From: Adiantum capillus-veneris
Lineage: Eukaryota; Streptophyta; Polypodiopsida; Polypodiales; Pteridaceae
Length of the DNA stretch: 64,000 nucleotides
Assembly: GCA_014529385.2 (NCBI GenBank)
Contig: CM043944.1
Location: 175,052,740-175,116,739 of the forward strand
Direction of reading: 5' to 3'
Position numbers and translations under genes: made by a program. The notes under the pieces are model-generated. The model saw only the letters and a program-made list of their open reading frames with translations. It did not search any database and was not told the origin of the DNA. Shown one piece after another: positions 11,258 to 19,804 of this stretch (positions within the stretch are counted from its first letter, which is position 1; every line of letters starts with the position of its first letter).

Positions 11258-11380
11258 CCCTTCTTTCTCATTTTATTTTGTACCCAGACATTGTATTAGA
11301 TCCACCAAGAATGTGTCATTTTGGTCGCATGGGTCATTTTGGCCTTTTGATGACAGTTAACATAGCATTTCATTTCATTT
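10997..11380 (+). mobile_element. LINE 3' UTR with duplicated terminal segment
   Basis: Follows the ORF2 stop. A segment of about 100 bp starting 'gtacccagacattgta' and ending 'catttcatttca' occurs at 11082-11187 and again at 11280-11380, separated by a TC microsatellite (11187-11257). The shared end 'ggccttttgatgac' to 'catttcattt' looks like a LINE 3' terminus. Either two insertions used the same site or the tail was duplicated. Confidence 0.65.
11187..11257 (+). repeat. (TC)n microsatellite between LINE tails
   Basis: About 70 bp of TC repeats located exactly between the two copies of the LINE terminal segment. Confidence 0.93.
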
Positions 11381-11399
11381 GTCATTAGGATTGGAGGGA

Positions 11400-11475
11400 C
11401 TCAAAAAGCGACAATGTGACAGGAGGCAGAGAAAGAAAAAAGGAAGATGCAGTGGGAGAGAGATCGATCGATAAG

Positions 11476-11574
<99 letters not shown>

Positions 11575-11946
11575 GGGCGACAAAATTCTGAGGGAGAGAG
11601 GTGAAGTGTATTGTTTTTTTTTAAAAGAAAGACGGGCTCACCCTGCACAACCCCCCCCACCCCCCACCCCCCCGCGCTTGCTTTCTTTCTCCCTCCCAGT
11701 CTCCTACTCTCTCTCCACCTGCCACCCCTCTTCTCTTGATCTCTCTCTCCCTCCCCTCCCAATGATCCCCCTCTCTCTTCCCCTCCCTCTATCACTCTCT
11801 CTTTCTCTCCCTCTTTTACAAAAAAACGGAGGCACTAGAGATACTGCTACTGCTTTGTTTTTTTTAAATAGCTCTCTGCACCCTCTCACTCTCTCTCTAC
11901 CCTTGCCACCCTTTCCTCTCGTCCTAGTGTGTGTGTATGTGTGTGT

Positions 11947-12027
<81 letters not shown>

Positions 12028-12083
12028 CATGGGGGAGAGAGGGGTGAAGCTCACTCCAGGAAGGGAGCGAAGGCAAGGGGGGG

Positions 12084-12114
<31 letters not shown>

Positions 12115-12215
12115 AGTGGGGGGGGGGGGGGGGTAGGGGGTGGGAGGGGGAGACAACGAGAGAGAGGGGTGGCGGGCGAGAGAGACACACACCCACAGAG
12201 GGAAGACATCACGAG

Positions 12216-12298
<83 letters not shown>

Positions 12299-12560
12299 TA
12301 AGGAGAGGGGTTATAGAGCGACTAAGAAAAGAGAGAGGAAGAAGGGAGTAGGAGATAAGAGGAATTTAGGGAAGGGATGGTGGTTTCTAGAGGAGGAGCT
12401 GGAAGAAGGGAAGGTGGTTAGAGGAGTAGATGGAGAGAGGAGGTGGAGGAGAGGAAAGATCTTGGAGGAGGAGGCTGAGGAGGAGGAGGAAGGGAAGAGG
12501 AGGAATCTCATGGGCGGCAAGAGGAGGAAGGGGAGGTAGAGAGGGTGGCACTCCAAAAAA
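11400..12560. repeat. Long purine/pyrimidine-skewed block with (GA)n tracts and a G-rich tract
   Basis: Contains GA runs at 11480-11571, 11950-12024 and 12218-12295, CT-rich and A/T homopolymers at 11620-11930, and a G-dominated stretch at 12078-12151 with a run of 16 G at 12118-12133. From 12020 to 12550 the plus strand is almost entirely purine. Reading frames here are low-complexity artefacts (Arg-Glu or Ser-Leu repeats). Such DNA can form triplex (H-DNA) or G-quadruplex structures. Confidence 0.9.
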
Positions 12561-12596
12561 AAAAAAAAGCTCGCTCCTTTGAGCTCGCTCGAAGAC

Positions 12597-12680
12597 CTAA
12601 CTCCCCTTGTGGCAGCCCATTTTGGGGCATCTCAAGCCCTTTAAAAGGCTTATCAATACCTTTCCCCATGAATTAAGACA
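12597..12680 (+). repeat. Partial copy of the foldback right arm
   Basis: 'ttgtggcagcccattttggg' followed by 'caagccctttaaaaggctt' matches, in direct orientation, the right arm of the hairpin that starts at 12980. It is therefore a third, diverged copy of the arm sequence. Confidence 0.65.
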
Positions 12681-12820
12681 AAATGGCTAACCAACATTCA
12701 CTCCAACCATAGATCCTTTCATAACCAAGCTATTGTACACGCCCAGATAAATTTCATTTGCAAAACCAAAACTAATTACATGTATGCTTCAAAAAATCTA
12801 TGCTACATTGACTTAGTGGG

Positions 12821-13127
12821 GCATGCACTTCGTGATGCATCCAGGCTATTTGAAGCATTGAAGCAAGGGAAATATCCTGAATGCAGGGAAAACATCCTGG
12901 AAAGCTTTTGAAAGACCTTGGCAGGCCCTAAAAATGACTGCCACAAGGGCGCACATTTGGTCCCTTCATCGGCCTGTGGAAGCACCAAATGTGCACCCTT
13001 GTGGCAGCCATTTTGGGGGCATTCCAAGCCCTTTCCAAGGCTTTCCAGAAACTTTTACCATGCATTCAAGATATTTGGGTTGCATCAATGCTTCACATAG
13101 CTTGGATGTATCAAGAACTGCATGCTT
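12821..13127. repeat. Foldback element: about 147-bp inverted repeats with 13-bp loop
   Basis: The left arm (12821-12966) and right arm (12980-13127) are reverse complements at roughly 75-80 percent identity. Matching pairs include 'cacatttggt' with 'accaaatgtg', 'ctgccacaaggg' with 'cccttgtggcag', and 'ctggaaagc' with 'gctttccag'. The loop is 12967-12979. The structure fits a MITE or foldback transposon, or a long hairpin precursor of small RNAs. No target-site duplication was defined. Confidence 0.8.
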
Positions 13128-13359
13128 GACTTAGCCAAGGTGCTTAACGTAGGCAAGTTTTCCCAATGCCAAGCTTTAAGCTACATACATACAAAAGAAG
13201 GTAGACAAAACATGGACCACTGCTACATCGCATGGTACACAATTAAAGCAATACAACGCACAAAGAGTGGAGTATACAATCAAAGGACGCTTATATTCAA
13301 ATTCTTCCCAATCTTGGAAGTTCCGTAAATACAAAAATGGTTTGATGACTAATTACAAG
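13128..13359. other. 3' flank of the histone H3-like gene
   Basis: Short spacer between the foldback element and the H3-like stop codon. A histone 3' stem-loop was not seen; plant H3 genes normally lack one. Confidence 0.4.
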
Positions 13360-14220
13360 CTAATGCTCATGGTGCAAACAACGAGCAAGCTGCATATCCT
13401 TGGGCATAATCGTTACACACTTTCCATTGGTGGCACATAGGTTCGCATCCTCGAATATGCTAGTTAGATATTGCTCTGCTGCCTCTTGGACTGCCTCTTG
13501 GCCACGGTGCCCATCCGAAACTCAGTGTTGTACATTTGCAAAACCTCCCTGCAAAGCCTTGCAAAAGGGGCCCTCCAAATCAAGAGCTTGGTGCTCTTCT
13601 GATAGTGGCGAATCTCCACAAATGCACGGTTGTGCTTTCGCACCTTCTGAGGTCAACGGGGAGGTGCATTTGTTGCACGAGTTGGGCAGCTTGCTTCGTC
13701 TTCTTGTAGACAATGCTCTTTCTCTTTTTCGGCTGCACAGACACCTCCAGCACCGCATATTCCGAGTCCACCCACTCTTCATCTGATTCGTGCTCTTCAC
13801 TATTGTGCGGATGTGATGGTGTGGGTCCACTCCCTTTACAGAGTGTCTTACCCCCAATAGACATGTGAGCGGCATAAGTTTGTATTTCGACGCCACCCAT
13901 GGGGGATCATCATCCGTTTGCGTCTCTTCGGAGCCTTCTGACCGCTGTTTGTGGTTATTTATTTCTTTGCCTTGGTCGCTTTCATCCGTCATGTTGCCCC
14001 CAGAATCGTTGGAGTCCGATGAATAGACAACAAGGCGATGCTTCCTTCTCTCTTTTCCTGCTGTAGAGGACTGACCATGTTGATTTGAAGCTCGAGCTTC
14101 TTCTGTGTGGAGCTCACCTTGAACTTGTGAAGTTCCAGCTTCTTGTGTTGGAGTTGGGATTCGTTGGGCATCCGGGCCCTCTCGATATTCAATCCTTGCC
14201 GTTTTTTTTGTTCTTGCCAT
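13360..14220 (-). pseudogene. Divergent histone H3-like gene with long acidic N-terminal extension (frame-broken)
   Basis: The start ATG at 14220 gives 'MARTKKTARIE', matching the H3 tail A-R-T-K4-x-T-A-R8 before diverging (K9 and S10 are Ile and Glu). About 190 mostly acidic, Ser-rich codons follow ('SEEHESDEEW'). The histone fold then appears: 'FVEIRHYQKSTKLLIWRAPF', 'ARLCREV', 'YNTEFRM', '[11 protein letters not shown]', 'FEDANLCA', '[12 protein letters not shown]', with a TAG stop at 13360. These segments lie in different frames: the tail and the fold C-terminus in one, the acidic middle in a second, and the fold N-terminus in a third. A splice acceptor-like CCTCAG| precedes the third (13647). 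The switch near 13495-13503 lies inside a helix and looks like a 1-base deletion. Loop 1 length equals canonical H3, unlike typical CENH3, although the extended 'PTPTQEAGTS'-type tail recalls CENH3. Likely a broken H3 variant or H3-derived gene; sequencing error at the indel is possible. Confidence 0.72.
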
Positions 14221-14264
14221 TGTAGCACCTAGTATGGAAAATGACAAAATGAGCGTCTTCAACC

Positions 14265-14273
14265 TTTAAATAG
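14265..14273 (-). promoter_or_regulatory. TATA-like box of the H3-like gene
   Basis: The minus strand reads CTATTTAAA about 45 bp upstream of the H3-like ATG. The spacing is compatible with a short 5' leader. Confidence 0.45.
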
Positions 14274-15086
14274 GGGTTTTTTGGGATTTGGCCCCTTTCA
14301 CACTATGTGACCAATTAAGTGAAAAACTCAAATAAACCAATTGAATTTAACAAGTAAACTTGGACCATGCGGACGACTGACACGACACCCAAACGCTGCC
14401 ATTTGGATCCTTAGTTGCACGCCAAGCCTCATGGCCCAGGGCCGCTCATGAGCGTTTCCACTTTTCGGATGTTGCAGTACGGGAGGCCTTGCGTAACTGC
14501 TTTGCTAACATCGACTCTCTTGCCTTCTCAATAGTGCGAGTTCTCCCAAAGTGTGCCTAAAAAACTAGTTAAACATCTCTTGGAGGTAGTTGGAGTGTGA
14601 ACCACCACCACCATGCCGAGTATTCTTGAAGTAAACTCCTTTTGCTTCATCGTGGGACTTCTCCATGCCTTGTGTACTCCATATATCAAGCGAACCATAG
14701 CGGTCCATGTAGTATGCACCATACGCATAGAGAATGTGCTAAAACAACCAAAAAGGAGATAAGCCAATAGAAAAGTTGCATTTTCAAACATTGCATATCT
14801 ATTAAGTCCGTTAAAACAAACCATGTAGTGTGTAATCTTGCTTCAGACCATCCGTCCTTAGCGGCCTTTGTGAACTCATAAAGCACCTTCTTGAACTCTT
14901 CTCGCTGCTCAATGGTGGTGGTTGAAAGATTCATCAATTGCACAACCTTTTGAAAGGATGACCATACTAGCTTGCGTTGGTTAGCAACCTCCACATTGGG
15001 ATCTTTGTCTGTCGTGCATGAACACAAATCTTTCTACAACTCCCACCGCTTCTCACTTGCTAGATCGACACTTGCCTTGTGTACCT

Positions 15087-16232
15087 GCTGAGGCAAGCTT
15101 TTCCATGCATGGGAACCCCCCATATATTTTTTGCCCTTTTACCAAAAAAATATTTCCTATTATATAAGTTACTTTTGATTTTTCTTCCCTTTTTCACAAA
15201 CGTTTTAGCCTTTATTAAATAAATAAGACTTATGCTAATCAATCACGATTTAGCTTAAATAAGTAAGCTTTCTTTGTTGATCTCTCTTTTGACCTTAAGC
15301 ATTAAATATATATATTTTTTAAATTACATTATATATATTTTTTAGTATTTTCTAATATATTTTTCATGTATATATATTATTCCACCCTACCAAATATTTT
15401 ATTCACTAGTTTTCATTTTCAAACCTCAACCCCACTTTCAAATTTCAATAATACTTCCATCTAAATGATTGCCAATCTTTTCAACACTCTAGGTCATGTT
15501 TTCATACACATGAAGGAGCTTACACTTGAAGGAAAGAGAGAAGTCCACTCAAAGGGGACCACCAAAAGACCTTTGCAGCCACAAATAATACATTATTTGG
15601 CTGAATTTTTTGCATAGAGAAGAATCCCGAATCTAAAGAAGTGTTCAACATGAAAGTTGTAGCTCGTGAGCTCAACTTTTAGCTCAATTTTTTTCAGAAT
15701 ATTTGGAGTTATGAACGCAGAGCTATGATTTTTTGTGGTGGACCCCAGTTTTCTTGTGTAATGGTGACACAGACCATCCCCAGTTTTCTTCCCTCTAGAA
15801 TGGCTATGGTTCTACAAGTCTTCAAGCATGGTTACAAGAGACAAAGCTCTTTTAATGAAGTCTTGGCAAGTTTAGAGTGATTATATCACCATTTTTGGAA
15901 AATCCATCCTCATCAACAACTATCCACCTTCGACAACCTCTCTTCTAAATTTCTTACCTCTCTCTTATCTCCCTAATAAGCTTATGTCTAGACAAAGCTA
16001 AACTATTGTAAATATCTCCTATCCTCTACATCCTACCCACATTCTCTCTTCTTCTCTCTCTATTGACTCTGGTATTTTAAATAATGAGGAGACAAGATGG
16101 GAGCCACAGTCACATGCACCCCATTTTCCTAGTCACCATAGTGGGACACTCACCTCAATTAGAAATATTGCTAAATCCTCCCCTCCTTCCCTATATAAGG
16201 AGGCCATGAGAGCTCACAAGGGGGGGGGGGAG

Positions 16233-16271
<39 letters not shown>

Positions 16272-17034
16272 TCCATACACACTCTTGTGCTACATGCTTG
16301 TAGCATGAACCCTAATCACATAATCACAACACCATCACCATGCACAAAAGATGAGCACCACACCTCCACACCACTTGTAATTAAGGGTTGAAGGCACAAT
16401 TTCAAGAAGAAGAAGGGTGGACACACTCATGATATTCCTCGCCATCAACTCCCATCTCTCCATTATGCCTCCTACGATCTTGTTCCCTTCTCATCTTCTT
16501 GCCATACGCTACCTATTTTATTCATCTTTTGCAAGAAATCAACACACTCCATCTTGGTGCCATACCTTGTGTCGCTTTGGATACATCTCATTGTGAGTAT
16601 GGTATATGCTTGTTCCTTGCCATTTTTTTCTACTTATGTTAAGGTGTGCGGATTCGCCACCATACACACACACTCTCTCTCTCCCTCTTATATTCCTATC
16701 ATCTTGCTACTTCCATCTTGAGGTGTGCGGATTTGCCACCTCTTGTATGAGAAGTGAGCATACTTGCATGTTTCCCTGACCTCGTTATCTTCCTTACTAC
16801 ATGCACGAGTAGCAAGCCCATTCTCACTCACTCACCACTCCTCTCACCTTATTCTCCGACCACCCCATTCCACATTTGGGTGTGGATCTTGAAATGGTTT
16901 TCCATGGCATGTTTCATTGTGTATATGTATGCGTCCTAGCCGCATATCTTGCTAGGTGGTGCCCCTATTGTGTACCTCCCATGATGAGGCCATTGTGCAT
17001 AGTCTTGGTGTAGAGGCCACCGTGTCTATTTTTT
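15087..17034. mobile_element. AT-rich, LTR-like insertion or large intron within the transposase gene
   Basis: Separates catalytic block 3 from block 4. It contains a very AT-rich patch (15290-15400), an LTR-style segment ('tgaaagttgtagctcgtgag', 15650 region), a TATA-like 'ctatataagg' at about 16192, a G run and (AC)n at 16220-16267, and paired 'aggtgtgcggatt-gccacc' repeats near 16640 and 16720. The 10-mer 'ttgtgtacct' occurs at 15077-15086 and 16968-16977 and could be a target-site duplication. It could be a solo LTR, a MULE-like insertion or simply an intron. Confidence 0.35.
16220..16267 (+). repeat. Poly(G) followed by (AC)n microsatellite
   Basis: Eleven G followed by 'agat' and about 33 bp of AC repeats. 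Confidence 0.93.
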
Positions 17035-19336
17035 CACTTCCGCCTCTCACTGCATTGGAGACTTTGACATCTTCTTGAAAAATTGACGTGCCTTGGCTCC
17101 ATTCATGGAAACCTTCTGTGCCACCTCATATGTCTTCTCCCTACAAGTCTCTGCTACAATGTTCACCCTTGATCGGTGACATCCAATCTCATTAAGGAGC
17201 GTCCCCACCCCCTGCAAGGAGTCTTTTGACCGTTAAAGAGGCTTCATTGTGAAAGCATAATCAATGTGATGCTTTAACATCCTATCAAATATTCGCATAA
17301 ACGCATGCAATGTACAAAAGTGAACATTGTTGAGGGAGAAGGGAATTATGGGGTTCCACCCAGGATCTTTGCTATCCCTATTGGGCACCTCTAGCATATC
17401 ACATGAAAGAGCCAAAGTTTGCCACTCCCTATTTATATGATCATCATTATCTTTGTCCCGACCTTCCACTTGAGTTGCTTGACTTGTCTTGTGCCCTTTC
17501 ACATAGAATGGGTAGGGAAGTAAAGAATTTGCACCTTGTTTGCATCCAAGCATGCACTTTATGGTCTTTAGATCACCACCTAAATGCCATTCAATATCAA
17601 ACTCCCCACGCCTTGGAACCATGAGCTTCTTACCATTCATTTGAGCTTTAATGACCTCTGTGACCCATGGGATTCTACAAAAAATCCATGCAAGGACTTC
17701 ATGTGTCTCTTTCGTAACTTCAATTGCGCCAAGCCACCATATATCCTTCTCTGATTGCACACTAAAAGAGGGCTTTGTCGCTTCACTCGAACTGCAAGAT
17801 TGCTTGGCATAAGCTAGGGCTTCATTCATAAGCGTGATGCTCATTCTCTCCAAATTTCTCCCTTTTACAATTACACACTCATCCAACTTCAGCACAAACA
17901 CAAGCTTGCCTTCAAGAACTGCCACAAATATAAAGCCTCAGAATGCATGTTATGACACATCATAGAGCATGTAGGCAACCCTAAACTAACTTGCCTCACT
18001 CAAATTGTAGAAAACAGCCATGGACTGCTGCAATCGTATCAAGTCCACAAAGATATTGTTGGATTTGGTGTAAACAAAGCCTTCGGTCCGCAACACACTG
18101 TTAGAAACAGCACCGCTTCCCTTCCCGCGGCCCTTCCTTCCTTGCGATTTGCTACGGAGCGGCTGAAGAGGCATCGTGTCTTCAATATACAAGTAGTCCC
18201 CTAATCGGTGAACAACATCTTCATTTGACACCCTCTTGGCAGTCGCCACTCTGTGAGGAAGTGAGAATAAGTTTTCCGTGACTCCTCGACTTCTTAATGC
18301 ATCTTTTAACACTTGATGTATTTCTTTATAGCCCTTCGTACTAATCCCAACAGCCTCACAAATATCTTGAACATCTAGGTCAGTGACAATATTAGAAAAA
18401 CTTTGAAGAACTCTCTTAGTGATTGCGTCTTTAAAGTGTTTGCCTCTGGAGCATCAAGCATCCCAATAAAGTCCTCTTTGTTGAAACAAGAACGAAGTAA
18501 AGATGCCCAAGCTGACGCATTCTCGCTGCCGCACATTTCTTGGACGAAGTTCCTACTACCCAAAACAACAATGATGAGCGGTACTAGACTTAAACAACAT
18601 GAGGGGTAGAACATCTTACCTCATAGCTATCACCCTTCGTTTTCTTGCCCCACCACGTGGTGCAAGAGTCTCAATTTCGGACAACTCCCGTTTCCTCACC
18701 CTACCTCCCATGGCAGTACTCTTCATGTGTGAGAGAGTATCCTCAAGCTTTTTAATTTCATTTTCCTTGGTTGCGATGGTGCTCTTTGCCTCCTCGAGCG
18801 CACTAGTAGCTGTTTGCATCTGATCTTGAAGATTGTGGAAACTCCCATTCAGCAACTGCCAATGACGCAAGTAGATCTCGGACTGAGCAATCTCGTGTCT
18901 GTTGAGTCTTGCAGTAGCCCAACAAACCTTGCTCTCCATTTCCAACATATTGCAACAATGATGGAAGGTTTGTAAAAGGCGGATGGACATTGAGAGAAGG
19001 ATCCTTTGGGTACAAGCATCCCTCTGTCCACAGATTCACATTCTTCTCCCCTTGAGCACGGCGTTTGTTGGCTGAAGGTAATGTATCCAAGTATGTCTTC
19101 TTTGTTGGAACAAACTCTTGAGGTAGGCGCAAGAAAAGCCTTGGAGACCTACCGCGTGAAGAGCTTGCTGGGACATTGGTCACGTCATCAAGAGGCATTG
19201 TAGGATGGAGAGATGGAGCTTGAAGGATGGAGAGATGGAAAGGACATGGGTGTGTAGGTGCAGCAGTAGGTGTAGGTGCAGGTGTAAGGGGGATGGGTGT
19301 AGGAGAGGAGCTTAGATTAGGAGGGAGGGTGGTCAA

Positions 19337-19800
19337 TGTTGGGGGGAATTTCTTAAAAGTTTTGGAAGGAGTCAGAAAATGCTGAATTATGAGTAACTTA
19401 GCTTAAAAATATTTTTTTTAATATGTATATATGTTGGGGCCACTTTTTAGGGGGAAATAGAGTTTATGTGAAAGTTTTTGAAAAAAAGTCACTTTTTTGA
19501 TCTTTTTGACCCACGGATTTTATTAGGCGGCATGGGAGAGTTAATAGGACACTTACAAAGTTGAGCAAAAAGCTAGAGAGAGAAGATAGAATTCTCCCCC
19601 CTCCCCCCCTACTTTTCAAATGGTTCCCCCCCCCTTTCCCCTACCTTTTTAGGGGTCAAAGGTGGAGGAGACCCTACCCAAACAGCCCCATTAAAAGCCT
19701 TTGTCCCCCTTAATCTTGGCAAGCTTCCTTGAAATTAGGGATTCTTACAAGGCCCATGGAGAGTCCATATTTTTCCTAATGCAACTGCCAAGCAAGGTAC
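19337..19800. other. Upstream flank of the transposase relic
   Basis: AT-rich sequence with C-rich homopolymer tracts (19590-19640). It may contain the 5' end of the DNA transposon, but no terminal inverted repeat matching the 13-14 kb side was identified. Confidence 0.35.
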
Positions 19801-19804
19801 ATAG

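Larger units (their letters stand above)
14440..19336 (-). pseudogene. Decayed multi-exon DNA transposon transposase gene
   Basis: Exon-like blocks on the minus strand. Block 1 (19336-18620): a Pro-rich start, then a coiled coil ('SALEEAKSTIATKENEIKKL'), ending ATGAG|GTAAG. Block 2 (about 18553-17990): 'GSENASAWASLLRSCF' and 'DLDVQDICEAVG', with a frame change near 18400. Block 3 (17921-17035): the probable catalytic core with 'GGDLKTIKCMLG' and 'NNVHFCTLHAFMR', interrupted by an in-frame TAA at 17235-17233 after 'FTMKPL', with the frame continuing 'SLQGVGTLLNEIGCH'. Block 4 (about 15085-14823): 'KRWEL', an in-frame TAG, then 'REEFKKVLYEFT'. Block 5 (14738 to about 14440): after acceptor TTTTAG|, 'YGAYYMDRYGSLDIW' and 'GMEKSHDEAKGVYFKNTRHG'. 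The combination 'GGDLK' plus late 'G-x-E-K-S-H' resembles RNase H-fold transposases shared by seed-free plants and some animals; I cannot name the superfamily. Stops and indels make it nonfunctional. Confidence 0.6.

Noticed and set aside
11385-12351. Several frames of 100-230 codons on both strands
   Set aside because: Low-complexity Arg-Glu, Ser-Leu and Pro runs from GA/CT tracts; no domain.
13360-14220. Definite centromeric H3 (CENH3)
   Set aside because: The tail style and start resemble CENH3, but loop 1 has canonical H3 length and the usual CENH3 Trp is absent; kept as H3-like.
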